The translations under genes were made by a program, and so were the position numbers. Of a DNA stretch of 33,549 bases, positions 7,521 through 15,515 are shown piece after piece. How positions within the stretch are numbered: the first letter of the stretch is position 1; every line of letters starts with the position of its first letter. The stretch is taken from positions 1 to 33,549 of IMG/VR virus record IMGVR_UViG_3300025108_000203; one strand, given 5' to 3'. The notes beneath the pieces are model-generated. The model saw only the letters and a list, made by a program, of their open reading frames with translations. It was not told where the DNA came from and did no database searches. Source of the DNA: a virus.

Positions 7521-7868
7521 CTAAGGTTGTTTAGGAGGCTTGTTGAAAGATTCGTGTTTACCTTCCCACCAAGAGCTTTTAATTCTCATAGGACCACCTA
7601 GTAATTTTTGTGCTTCTGAGCCGTCAGGTTTTTCTTCTAAAAATATAGGTTTATTTCTTTCTCTATCTTCTGCTTCCCATAAAGCTCTTATAGTTTCTAC
7701 GTCCTCATCTACTTCTTTTAAAACTATTTCTGTTCTAAACTCAACCCAATCAGGTTTGCAGTTTTCTAAAATTTTAGCGATTAAAGGTTGAAATTTTATT
7801 TTTGGAGAAAAACGTGACCAAAACATTATTAGCTCATAAACTAACGCGTTGATCTTGTTGTACTTCAT
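7521..7868 (-). CDS. Hypothetical protein (115 aa), minus strand in late arm
   Basis: A 115-residue protein read opposite to the surrounding late genes, starting at ATG 7868. The N-terminus is hydrophobic (NALVYELIMFWSRFSP), the middle acidic and helical, and the C-terminus Trp-containing (IKSSWWEGKHESF). I do not recognise the family. It ends two bases from the convergent 43-residue gene, and the next minus-strand gene starts upstream of it, so the two minus genes probably form one short transcript starting in the 8383-8457 gap. Confidence 0.65.
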   Translation of the reverse strand: MKYNKINALVYELIMFWSRFSPKIKFQPLIAKILENCKPDWVEFRTEIVLKEVDEDVETIRALWEAEDRERNKPIFLEEKPDGSEAQKLLGGPMRIKSSWWEGKHESFNKPPKQP

Positions 7869-7896
7869 TGTGTAAGGTCAGAGTTATCTGTCATCA

Positions 7897-8382
7897 TTAT
7901 CCCCAATAGAGATTACCGCTGCCGTCGTTACGCAGAGCTTGACCAGCAGTTCCTTGACTTTGAGGTAGAACCCAAGTCCATGTGGCAGAAGCACTATGCG
8001 GAGGCGCTTTTAAAGTAACACCATGTGTGTTGACTTCGCAGTTAAGTACGATAGCTGCATCCTTACCTGTAGTACCGTAAAAAGTATATAATCCACTAGC
8101 TGTGTTTTTTAGATTGATACCACCTTGGTATTCAAGTGTTCCATTAAAAGTCGAACCGCTTGCAGAAACTCCTGCTGCCGAAATAATATTATCTTGAATA
8201 GCAGAGTGCATAACCCCGCTGATAGTTAGTTGTTTTGGTTGAGCTTCTGCCTGTATTTCTGTTACATCTACTAAAGGTAAAATTGCGTTAGTGTTTATAT
8301 ACGTGTACTTTTGCAGTTGATGGGTTTTTACTATTTCTCGGCCCCAAGTCCTAGCTGTATCTAAATCTCTTTTACCGGACAT
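7897..8382 (-). CDS. Tail-fibre-like structural protein (161 aa), minus strand
   Basis: The C-terminal end, LPQSQGTAGQALRNDGSGNL followed by YWG, is the classic ending of phage fibre or tail-spike modules (LPxxxGTAGQVLxTDGSGxLxW). The middle is strand-rich (SGSTFNGTLEYQGGINLKNT). The N-terminal 50 residues are more helical and could be an attachment segment. The gene is on the minus strand while the rest of the structural genes are on the plus strand, which is unusual. It shares the upstream gap 8383-8457 with the divergent 131-residue gene. A short appendage or fibre-tip protein is likely. Confidence 0.75.
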   Translation of the reverse strand: MSGKRDLDTARTWGREIVKTHQLQKYTYINTNAILPLVDVTEIQAEAQPKQLTISGVMHSAIQDNIISAAGVSASGSTFNGTLEYQGGINLKNTASGLYTFYGTTGKDAAIVLNCEVNTHGVTLKAPPHSASATWTWVLPQSQGTAGQALRNDGSGNLYWG

Positions 8383-8457
8383 GTTTAGGTAAACAAGGTA
8401 GACCTCTGTATATTAATCTACTTACGCTATTATTAAGGGATAGTTCTAAGAATTGTC
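8383..8457. promoter_or_regulatory. Divergent intergenic region (likely two promoters)
   Basis: This 75-base gap separates two genes that point away from each other, so it must carry start signals in both directions unless both are read through. It contains short inverted repeats (GTTTA-GG-TAAAC near 8383-8394; GTAGA and TCTAC flanking 8399-8422) and an AT-rich GCTATTATTAAGG on the plus side. No consensus -35/-10 pair is convincing. Confidence 0.35.
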
Positions 8458-8853
8458 GTGGCACAAACTACTTTTAATAGAGAGCTTGGAGCTGCTCCAG
8501 CTGGTATTACTAGGTTTGGACAGATCCGTACAGAAGACGGATCCAATGTTACGGTAAATTCTTACCGCACTTTTGCTGGAGACGGAAGTTTTCCACTTTC
8601 TGATGTTTATAAGATTACTTACGGTTCCACAGGGCTTGTAACTTATAACTTAGATGCCGAAGCTTTTGCTGTTAGTGGTATTACCGTTATCGGAGCGGAT
8701 GGAACCGAAAAAGCTGCCCTTACAAACCCTAAGAAAACCAGACGTTTAGCAACAGAAGTTCAATTTTCTGTTTCTTCCGGCGAAGAAGGAACTTTGTACG
8801 TTAACCGTAAAGGTCGTTCTGAAGCAGAATACAGAGTTACAATCACAATTTAA
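8458..8853 (+). CDS. Hypothetical virion protein, beta-rich (131 aa)
   Basis: A 131-residue protein starting at GTG 8458. It has no cysteine and no membrane segment and reads as alternating strands and turns (ITVIGADGTEKAAL, EVQFSVSSGEEGTLYVN). The N-terminus, AQTTFNRELGAAPAGITRFG, looks like a small capsid-decoration or tail protein. It is the first plus-strand gene after the two inverted genes and precedes the endolysin. Its exact role cannot be read from sequence; a minor head or tail component is the best inference. Confidence 0.65.
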   Translation: MAQTTFNRELGAAPAGITRFGQIRTEDGSNVTVNSYRTFAGDGSFPLSDVYKITYGSTGLVTYNLDAEAFAVSGITVIGADGTEKAALTNPKKTRRLATEVQFSVSSGEEGTLYVNRKGRSEAEYRVTITI

Positions 8854-8889
8854 GTTTAATTAAGCCACGGCGAACAAAGATGTGAGTTG

Positions 8890-8912
8890 CTTTCCTGAGA
8901 AGTTCAGGAGAG
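8890..8912 (+). terminator. Hairpin between structural gene and endolysin
   Basis: CTTTCCTGA (8890-8898) and TCAGGAGAG (8904-8912) form a nine-pair stem with one G-U pair and a five-base loop. No T-run follows directly, so it is not a standard intrinsic terminator. It may be an RNA-processing or transcript-stabilising hairpin. Confidence 0.35.
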
Positions 8913-8997
8913 CTGTAGTCACGCAGTTAAATGCAGGTTTTTTGCCTTGTTTTTCCAAGTTTTTTGGGTAAGAATGAGTCAAAATTAAGGGTTACAA

Positions 8998-10227
8998 GTG
9001 AATCTGTCGAATATTGGTCTTGATTTAATCAAGCACTTTGAAGGTTTGAGATTAATTTCTTATAAAGATGTTGCGGGTGTTGAAACAATTGGTTACGGGC
9101 ACACAGGAGAGGACGTGTACCCTGGTTTAAAAATTACAGAAGACAAAGCACAAAGTCTTTTGCTTGGTGACACAGAGAGTGCTCAAAGATGTGTAAATAA
9201 CTCTGTACAAGTTAAGCTAAATCAAAATGAGTTTGATTCGCTTGTTTCGTTTGTTTTTAATGTAGGTGTTACAGCTTTTGCTCAATCCACACTTCTTAAA
9301 AAATTAAACGCGGGTAACAATAAAACTGAAGTTGCTAGTGAATTTTCTCGTTGGGTTAAAGCTGGGTCGGACGAACCAGTTCCTGGTTTAGTGAGAAGGA
9401 GGGCCGAAGAAAAAAAATTATTTTTAACTCAAGTGAAGCATCCACTTTTGTCTAAAAGCATTTTGGCACTACAGGACACGTGGCTTAAACGAAAACCACT
9501 GAACTCAAGTTCCTTAGAACCAGAAGACAAGCTCTTCGTACCAAAGGGATCCGCGTGGGAGTGGTCAGAAGTCCGTATGTATGCAGGAGAGCAACACCAT
9601 CGAATCTTTCTAACAGCTAAAGCTGATCAAGAATGGTGGATCTGGCCTCAGCATTGGAAAATTATTAACGACGTAGAGACTGTTGATGCTTCTGCTAACG
9701 CAGATATCAAACTTAAAACTCCTTATTACTCTCAGCGAGATAATTACAGGGATGCATCACGTACTTGTTTTTCTAGTAGTTGCGCAATGCTCTTAAGCAC
9801 GTTAAAACCATCAGCTATATCTGGTGATGACGAGTACATTAAAGAAGTATTTAAGTATGGAGATACAACAGAGGCTTCCGTACAGATTCAAGCACTTAAG
9901 CACTTTGGTGTTGAATCTACTTTTAGCCAAAACGCTAGTTGGGATACTATTGAAGCTCAACTTGCAAAAGGTATACCTGTACCTCTAGGAATTCTCCATC
10001 ACGGCTCTGTATCAGCTCCTTCTGGCGGAGGGCATTGGATCGTAGCTTATGGCGTCACTTCAGACAGAAGCAAGTTGTGGGTACAAGATCCTTGGGGAGA
10101 ATTGGATCTAATTAGCGGGAACTATGTCAGTCAGAACGGTGCAGGACTTTTGTACTCTAAGAAAAACCTCGGACCAAGATGGCTTGTAGAAGGAAGTAAC
10201 AGTGGATGGTGCATTCTTGCTTCGTGA
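8998..10227 (+). CDS. Bifunctional endolysin: GH24 lysozyme plus C39-like peptidase (409 aa)
   Basis: Residues 1-145 form a GH24 (lambdoid/T4-type) lysozyme that cleaves the glycan strands of peptidoglycan. The catalytic triad has canonical spacing, Glu15, Asp24 and Thr30 in HFEGLRLISYKD and GVETIGYGHT. Residues about 150-225 look like an SH3-type linker or wall-binding region. Residues about 240-409 resemble the C39_2 papain-like cysteine peptidase: Cys257 in RTCFSSSCAML, His346 in GGGHWIVAYGV and Asp364 in WVQDPWG would form the triad. A second activity could cut peptide cross-links or other wall or virion proteins. There is no signal peptide, so release needs a holin. The start is GTG 8998. 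Confidence 0.9.
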   Translation: MNLSNIGLDLIKHFEGLRLISYKDVAGVETIGYGHTGEDVYPGLKITEDKAQSLLLGDTESAQRCVNNSVQVKLNQNEFDSLVSFVFNVGVTAFAQSTLLKKLNAGNNKTEVASEFSRWVKAGSDEPVPGLVRRRAEEKKLFLTQVKHPLLSKSILALQDTWLKRKPLNSSSLEPEDKLFVPKGSAWEWSEVRMYAGEQHHRIFLTAKADQEWWIWPQHWKIINDVETVDASANADIKLKTPYYSQRDNYRDASRTCFSSSCAMLLSTLKPSAISGDDEYIKEVFKYGDTTEASVQIQALKHFGVESTFSQNASWDTIEAQLAKGIPVPLGILHHGSVSAPSGGGHWIVAYGVTSDRSKLWVQDPWGELDLISGNYVSQNGAGLLYSKKNLGPRWLVEGSNSGWCILAS

Positions 10228-10245
10228 TGTAGTCTGTCTTTTTGG

Positions 10246-10488
10246 ATGACCCTCGTGGAAGAGAGAAGCGTACCGACAGATTGGGATGTACAAAAAGAAA
10301 ACCGTAAAGCCAAGTTTATGAATCAACTTTATGAGTTTTACGGATGTGACGACGGCTTGTATACAGGTTTAGCTGCCAGGTTTAAAAATGATATTTTTGA
10401 GTTGATACGTGACGGTGTAGCGGAAGATTTTGCTTCTCTAGAAGAAGTGTTTATGGTTTTTGATAGAATTACTAGAGAAGCAACGTAG
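10246..10488 (+). CDS. Hypothetical acidic protein (80 aa)
   Basis: An 80-residue soluble protein, mainly helical and acidic in its second half (NDIFELIRDGVAEDFASLEE), starting at ATG 10246. I do not recognise it. It lies 18 bases after the endolysin and three bases before the next gene, so it is probably on the same late transcript. Confidence 0.65.
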   Translation: MTLVEERSVPTDWDVQKENRKAKFMNQLYEFYGCDDGLYTGLAARFKNDIFELIRDGVAEDFASLEEVFMVFDRITREAT

Positions 10489-10491
10489 TCC

Positions 10492-10731
10492 TTGACCTAT
10501 AAAAGAGACTACAAACGTGAGTACGAGGTAACTGACGGAACTGCAAAAGTTAAGAAGAAAAGAGCGGCTAGAAATAAAGCTAGACGTTATATGGAGCGTA
10601 AAGGACTGGTACGTAAGGGAGATGGCAAGGATGTGGATCACAAAGATTCAAATCCAAGTAATAACTCGCCTTCAAATCTTCGCGTAAAAAGTGCTTCAAC
10701 TAACCGTAAAGATAACCAAAGAGGGAGTTAG
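10492..10731 (+). CDS. Small HNH-type protein (79 aa)
   Basis: A 79-residue basic protein that appears to start at TTG 10492, three bases after the previous stop. The C-terminal half, KDVDHKDSNPSNNSPSNLRV then TNRKDNQRG, is the DH-x-D-x-N-P-x-N-N-x-x-x-N-L-R signature of a compact HNH domain without zinc cysteines. These mini-HNH proteins are common in phages and are usually taken as homing or nicking nucleases. The first 45 residues are a Lys/Arg-rich helix that could contact DNA. It is the second HNH gene of the late arm. Confidence 0.8.
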   Translation: MTYKRDYKREYEVTDGTAKVKKKRAARNKARRYMERKGLVRKGDGKDVDHKDSNPSNNSPSNLRVKSASTNRKDNQRGS

Positions 10732-10740
10732 ACTAAGCAC

Positions 10741-11256
10741 ATGGATGGTTCTAATTTTCTTCAGCGCCCAGGTGGACTAGGCCCAACATCTAATCGAGTA
10801 AAACCGATTGGATCTTTGGCTCCTTCTATTCCAGCGGCTTATCAGAACTCAAGTGAGACGATTGAAATCAATCGAGCCACGAGCTTGGATGATGTCAACA
10901 GAACAATGGTTCAGTTTCAAAAGGATCGTGGCGAGTATGCTCGTGAACCTGTTGGCCCAACTGATTTCCAAAAAGGAAATATTGTTCCTTCTCAACAGAT
11001 CACAGGTCCAGCCGGATATAACCACCGCGACCAGTTGATCATTCCTGAGAGACCGATGGACATGTCTAAGGGAGAGTACCTCCTTAAGGCTAACAATGAA
11101 ATTAACCCTGAGCTTCGCAATCAACTCAGTGTTTTAACGTTGCTTCCGACTCAAAATTTCTTGAGTACACCTGATACTTCGCAGAATACAATTCCGCAGA
11201 ATTACATGATGCCCGATAGTTTACCTCTCCAACTACCCTCAGGTCCAAAAAAATGA
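10741..11256 (+). CDS. Hypothetical protein, Pro/Gln/Asn-rich (171 aa)
   Basis: A 171-residue protein of low complexity, rich in Pro, Gln, Asn and Ser, with little predicted regular structure at either end (LQRPGGLGPTSNRVKPIG; MMPDSLPLQLPSGPKK). The middle contains one helix-forming stretch. There are no Cys, no membrane segment and no motif I recognise. It may be a flexible virion or scaffold component. Its TGA overlaps the start of the next gene (ATGA at 11253). Confidence 0.65.
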   Translation: MDGSNFLQRPGGLGPTSNRVKPIGSLAPSIPAAYQNSSETIEINRATSLDDVNRTMVQFQKDRGEYAREPVGPTDFQKGNIVPSQQITGPAGYNHRDQLIIPERPMDMSKGEYLLKANNEINPELRNQLSVLTLLPTQNFLSTPDTSQNTIPQNYMMPDSLPLQLPSGPKK

Positions 11257-11396
11257 TGTCTTCTCAATCTGAACAGATGCGTATGGCTGGTATGCGTCTC
11301 GGCGGTGCTGGGCCTGCTGACGTTAAGAGAATGATCTCAAACCCATCTGAAATTACTGCTCGGCTACGCTATCAACAGACTTTCCCCAGAAGCTAG
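11253..11396 (+). CDS. Micro-protein, Met-rich (47 aa)
   Basis: A 47-residue gene starting at ATG 11253 inside the previous stop, or at the second ATG three bases later. It is Met-rich at the start (MMSSQSEQMRMAGMRLGG) with a helical, basic tail. The TAG at 11394 is followed immediately by the TTG start of thyX, so the three genes are coupled. Function unknown. Confidence 0.6.
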   Translation: MMSSQSEQMRMAGMRLGGAGPADVKRMISNPSEITARLRYQQTFPRS

Positions 11397-12092
11397 TTGG
11401 CTGAGATACATACGGCAAAACTTGACTGGATCACTCCAGATGCTCAAAAGGTAGTAGCAAGACACGCAAGAGTGTCTACAGAAGATCCTGAGCGAGACAA
11501 GTATGAGGGACTTTTAAAGTACTGTATACAACACGGTCATTGGAGTGTATTTGAGCAGGCTTCTTGTTCCTTTGAGGTCATTACGACAAGAGCAATTTCT
11601 GCTCAAATTTTGCGACATAGAACTTTTACTTTTCAAGAACTATCTCAACGGTACTGCGACCCAAAGAAAGTATTAGATCTAGAGGAAAAACCATTTCGAT
11701 TTGATCTACGTTTTCAAGCCGAAAAGAATAGGCAGAGCAGTTCTGACAAGATACCCATGAAACTCCAAGAAGAGTTTTGGGATCGACTCGAAATTTTTGA
11801 CGGCATCGTTCACGATCTTTACGAAGATATGATTCGTTCTGGCGTGGCACGCGAATGCGCAAGAAATATGCTTCCTTTATACACGCCCACAAAAATTCAC
11901 ATTGCTGGCACAATTCGTTCGTTTATCCACTACGTAGGTTTGCGAGGACAAGACGAAACGCAGCTTGAACATAGAGATATTGCTCGCTCTATTGGCACAG
12001 TGTTGAGTTGTGAGGTTCCGATAATTATTGCAGCTGTTAAAAACTCAGAAGATAAAAGTCTTAAAGGTTGGGACTTTCTCAGCACTGTTTAA
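11397..12092 (+). CDS. thyX: FAD-dependent thymidylate synthase ThyX (231 aa)
   Basis: ThyX converts dUMP to dTMP using methylene-tetrahydrofolate with NADPH-reduced FAD. The ThyX signature RHRTFTFQELSQRY is at residues 73-86, matching RHRxxSxxxxSxRY with Thr for the first Ser. The C-terminal region carries the usual substrate-binding segment (TIRSFIHYVGLRGQDETQLE). Length is normal for the family. The start is TTG 11397, which directly follows the TAG of the preceding gene; no other in-frame start keeps the conserved N-terminus. It works with dCTP deaminase at 29315-29842 to supply thymidine nucleotides for phage replication. Its stop abuts the stop of the convergent minus-strand gene with no spacer. 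Confidence 0.95.
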   Translation: MAEIHTAKLDWITPDAQKVVARHARVSTEDPERDKYEGLLKYCIQHGHWSVFEQASCSFEVITTRAISAQILRHRTFTFQELSQRYCDPKKVLDLEEKPFRFDLRFQAEKNRQSSSDKIPMKLQEEFWDRLEIFDGIVHDLYEDMIRSGVARECARNMLPLYTPTKIHIAGTIRSFIHYVGLRGQDETQLEHRDIARSIGTVLSCEVPIIIAAVKNSEDKSLKGWDFLSTV

Positions 12093-12665
12093 CTAAGGCT
12101 TGACGTTTTCCCAAGGAGACGGAGGAGCAGGAACTGATGTTGGCATAGCCTGATTATTTTTAGCGGCTTGTTGAAGCTGCAGATACTGCAACGCACGTTT
12201 GTGCTGATCTAGGTCTTGTGCCATCGCCTGTGTTTGACTCTCTGCCCACTTTTTTGCGTTAGTGGTTAATTCGTCCAACGCACTTTGCGCGTGAGGGTAG
12301 ACAAAAACTACACCAGCACCTGTTTTCACAGGTACTTTTTGTCCATCAGCGTTTTCAGCCAACTGAGTCAGAAAATTATGAGCTTGAGATAAAGGAACAT
12401 TCGCCATGAACGAAAGTTGGACTGGATCAACAATCCCTCGATTACTTTCATATAAAGCACTAAAGCAACCAGTGACTCTGTTTGCCATCTGTGTCTCTTG
12501 TAGCTTTTTATATTCTTTATCTTTGCCTAGTGCAGTTCCTCCGAGGAGTCCCCCAGCAAAGACAAAGGCAGCACTCACATATTGAGGAGATACAAACGCC
12601 GTGGTAATCCCAACAGCGGCACTTAGTCCTAGGGAAAGACCGAGGTTAGTTAGAGGCTTTGTCAT
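12093..12665 (-). CDS. Membrane protein with possible winged-helix region (190 aa)
   Basis: The likely start is ATG 12665 (MTKPLTNLGLSL), inside the last 20 bases of the upstream helicase gene; an in-frame start further upstream would add only residues read from the helicase frame. Two hydrophobic helices fill residues 5-48 (LGLSLGLSAAVGITTAFV; YVSAAFVFAGGLLGGTALG), so it should sit in the inner membrane. The next 90 residues (CFSALYESNRGIVDP and onward) could fold as a small winged-helix domain, and the end is Gln/Ala/Pro-rich. It may anchor a replication complex to the membrane, which would suit its position after the primase-helicase, but this is inference. Confidence 0.7.
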   Translation of the reverse strand: MTKPLTNLGLSLGLSAAVGITTAFVSPQYVSAAFVFAGGLLGGTALGKDKEYKKLQETQMANRVTGCFSALYESNRGIVDPVQLSFMANVPLSQAHNFLTQLAENADGQKVPVKTGAGVVFVYPHAQSALDELTTNAKKWAESQTQAMAQDLDQHKRALQYLQLQQAAKNNQAMPTSVPAPPSPWENVKP

Positions 12666-15408
12666 GCTTTTGAAACGCTGTTTCCCAGTTATTTGTGTGT
12701 GGATCTTGCGCAAACTCTACAGGGGTAGGTAGGCGCTCTGAACCGCGTGTTGCTCGATCAGAGTTTACATCGTATGGCTTGAGACGTAGACCTTTTATAG
12801 AAGGAATACCGTCATTTAACACGATTTTAACGGAATTAAGTTTCAGGATGTTCACACAAGCTTCCTTAGTGCGCTCAACGAAACGATGTTTTGCTGCAGG
12901 CTTATAACCACAAGACTTACAGAAGTTTGCGTAGCTAGGATAAAGAGCACCGTATGCATTCGCAACATACATTCCTTTTTCACCCTCGTCAGCATTTGGT
13001 TTACGCGCACCAGCACCAACAGCCGTGATTGTATTAGGTGCATAAAGACAGCAGTCGTTTAGCCAAGCGACAAATTGATTGTTAAAAAGAAGAGCTTCGA
13101 TATTGTTTTTGTTCAAAGAGGGGACATGTTTCGTGGGATTAGCAAGAACGTCCTTCATCGTTGCGTAATCCATGGTAAGAGCCCAACTAACAATCCCACT
13201 CATCTCATTTACAAAAGCGCCTTCAATCCTGTCGTCGTAGACACTAATCAACTCTTTTCGAGAGCTGGGGTCAACTACTTTGTCCATGACGATTGTCAGG
13301 CGGCGACGTTCAAGACCGCTACTTGAGTCGTTTGACGTAATGTGCTCATTACTAGCAATACACACAAGACACTCAGGCTTAAAGCTGATTATCTCTTTAC
13401 CATATTTTCGTTCAGCTCTAAGTGTATCTGATGCTGACGTTAGCTTTTTAAGTACGTCCATGCGCTTGTTGTAGTTCGATTCGTCTGTAAGTAGAAGTAG
13501 TTTCTTACCAATCAAGTTGTATGTTTCAAATTTATTGGTCTCGATAACTTCCAAACTTGATGTATGTGTACCGTGATAACCAGCTAACGCAATCATCAAC
13601 TGCTGCATTGTTGATTTTCCTGTACCGCCAGGGCCAACCAGATGAAGAAATCTCTCACCTCCTGTATAACCAGTCAGTAATGCGCGAGCAAATGCTTGAA
13701 TTAATTTTTCTTGCCCTATGTCTAAAGCTGATTTAATCCAGCGCATGAACTCTGGACAGTGAGAATTTTCGTTATAGGAGTAAGCAAGCTTGTGACGAAG
13801 GTAAAGCTCCTTATTACACCCCGCCTCAAACTCCAGCGTGGACGTATCTAAAATTCCGTTCTGAAAAGGTATACACCCTCTGGATTTAGTCCAGATGCTC
13901 CTCCTTCCGCCATCTGCAGATTTAAGCAGCTTGCACTTTAAAATCGAAAATACGCTACTTATTGTCGCAGCATTATACTTACCAAGAACACCAGCAGAAA
14001 TAAAAGTGTCTAAAGCTTTTACAATTCTTCGTTTGATATGCTGCTCATCTTGGTGATACCAGATATCTAGATCTTCGTCGTAGTGATAAAACTGATCAAG
14101 ATAACTGTCGTACAAGAACTGATCGCCCTGGTTTGAAACAATTATGTCCGCTACGTCGTTTTCAGAAAACTCTCTTCTGGCATTACCTTGCGCAGCTACT
14201 AATTGAGTAGGAGTTTGAGGTGTTGTAGAACTTGTCATGGGTTTTGAAGGTGTTTTTGATTTTTTTGTTTTACTGACTGGATTTAGGTCAAACGAACTCA
14301 TGTCCATAACAGCGCTAACAGCTTCTTGTCGCTTTGCTTCTGCTACCGATTCTTTGATCTCATCAGTCGCGTGGGTGTCATAGATAGAACGACTTACGCG
14401 TCTAATTTTTTTCCAGGTTCCAACCTCTCCTAAGTCTGAAGCAAGAGCTACTGCAGGCTGCAGCTCGTCTGGGTTCTTAATTGAATTAAGAATCCTCCCA
14501 AATTTTCCATCAATCTCATGAGGGTAACCATAGATGTTTTCAAATGCAGTATAGCTCACAGAGAGCGGTGTTGCGCACAGAGCAATACTGTTCTTATTAC
14601 ACCAGTTTGCCCACCCGATCAGCTCTTTAAAAACTGCAGCCATGGTCGAACTTCGGTCGCCTACCTCGTTTCCCTGTAACACAGAACTCACTGTGTTTGA
14701 TACAACTCGTTCGATATCTAGACCATTCTTACGCAGTGTCACTTTATTTAAATACTCTTCTGGATCACCCTCTTGAGTTTGGAGCTGAGTTGGAGCCTCG
14801 TTGTATTCCCTAAAAGCATCGTCTATTTTAGTTTTTGGTATGAAATTGTCAGATACCAGAAACACATCAGCCATATTTTTTGCTCCGTAGAACAAATTGG
14901 GGATGGTAGTTGCTCTTACATCTGAACCAGGGATGAGTGAATAGATTTTCTTACAGAACCAACTGTAAAAATTTGGATCGTATATAGAGTGTTCAAGACC
15001 AAAGACAAGCCTGAAACGAGGCCAAGATTCCGACGTGGAAGGTGAGTAATAACCACAAGTTAAGTATTTTTTGCATATTTCTAAACTTAATGCCTGCTCA
15101 ACTGTAAGCTCTTGTTTTTGTAGTTTTTCTCCGTTCGGTCCTTTTCCATCAGCTTGATTATCTATATCGACAATAATGAGACCAGCTACGATGACTCCTG
15201 TCGATCCCTGAGTTCGTTTGCCTTCCCGGAGATGCCAAGCACATAAACCTGCTTTGGCTCCTACAGAAGATTTTATCTGCTCAGCGTTAGCTTGAACCGA
15301 TCGCCAATTTTGATTAAAAGCTGAGAAGTTTCCGCCCGCTTCAATCTTCCCTGTTTTTTCGTCGAGGTGAGGGACGACAGCCTCATTAACTGAGCAAATA
15401 AAGTGCAT
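12646..15408 (-). CDS. Primase-helicase: PrimPol-like N-terminus with D5 SF3 helicase (920 aa)
   Basis: A 920-residue replication protein. Residues about 1-200 resemble archaeo-eukaryotic primase/PrimPol folds: VDIDN at 80-84 gives two metal-binding Asp, and WPRFRLVFGLE follows at 129-139. The central part carries the D5_N segment, and residues about 590-720 hold an SF3 helicase: Walker A GPGGTGKST (about 592-600), Walker B LLLLTDES, and sensor 1 CIASNEH. The C-terminus has the D5-type winged-helix tail (CGYKPAAKHRFVER). It should synthesise primers and unwind DNA at the replication fork, with PolA at 21833-23728. It starts at ATG 15408. Confidence 0.92.
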   Translation of the reverse strand: MHFICSVNEAVVPHLDEKTGKIEAGGNFSAFNQNWRSVQANAEQIKSSVGAKAGLCAWHLREGKRTQGSTGVIVAGLIIVDIDNQADGKGPNGEKLQKQELTVEQALSLEICKKYLTCGYYSPSTSESWPRFRLVFGLEHSIYDPNFYSWFCKKIYSLIPGSDVRATTIPNLFYGAKNMADVFLVSDNFIPKTKIDDAFREYNEAPTQLQTQEGDPEEYLNKVTLRKNGLDIERVVSNTVSSVLQGNEVGDRSSTMAAVFKELIGWANWCNKNSIALCATPLSVSYTAFENIYGYPHEIDGKFGRILNSIKNPDELQPAVALASDLGEVGTWKKIRRVSRSIYDTHATDEIKESVAEAKRQEAVSAVMDMSSFDLNPVSKTKKSKTPSKPMTSSTTPQTPTQLVAAQGNARREFSENDVADIIVSNQGDQFLYDSYLDQFYHYDEDLDIWYHQDEQHIKRRIVKALDTFISAGVLGKYNAATISSVFSILKCKLLKSADGGRRSIWTKSRGCIPFQNGILDTSTLEFEAGCNKELYLRHKLAYSYNENSHCPEFMRWIKSALDIGQEKLIQAFARALLTGYTGGERFLHLVGPGGTGKSTMQQLMIALAGYHGTHTSSLEVIETNKFETYNLIGKKLLLLTDESNYNKRMDVLKKLTSASDTLRAERKYGKEIISFKPECLVCIASNEHITSNDSSSGLERRRLTIVMDKVVDPSSRKELISVYDDRIEGAFVNEMSGIVSWALTMDYATMKDVLANPTKHVPSLNKNNIEALLFNNQFVAWLNDCCLYAPNTITAVGAGARKPNADEGEKGMYVANAYGALYPSYANFCKSCGYKPAAKHRFVERTKEACVNILKLNSVKIVLNDGIPSIKGLRLKPYDVNSDRATRGSERLPTPVEFAQDPHTNNWETAFQKHDKASN

Positions 15409-15515
15409 GATGTTCTTCTGTGTCCTTTAGTATGCCATGGTTTTTACTGAATCTTATTAAGAAACAATAAAGCGAACGCTCTTACAGCAGCTGCACGAAA
15501 CTGAGTCTAAGCTCT

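Noticed and set aside
7540-7791. Plus-strand open frame of 83 codons
   Set aside because: It mirrors the minus-strand 115-residue gene; its Ser-rich composition is that of a shadow frame.
10131-10326. Two minus-strand open frames at the end of the endolysin gene
   Set aside because: Both overlap the well-supported C39-like domain and neighbouring gene; no motif or start signal.
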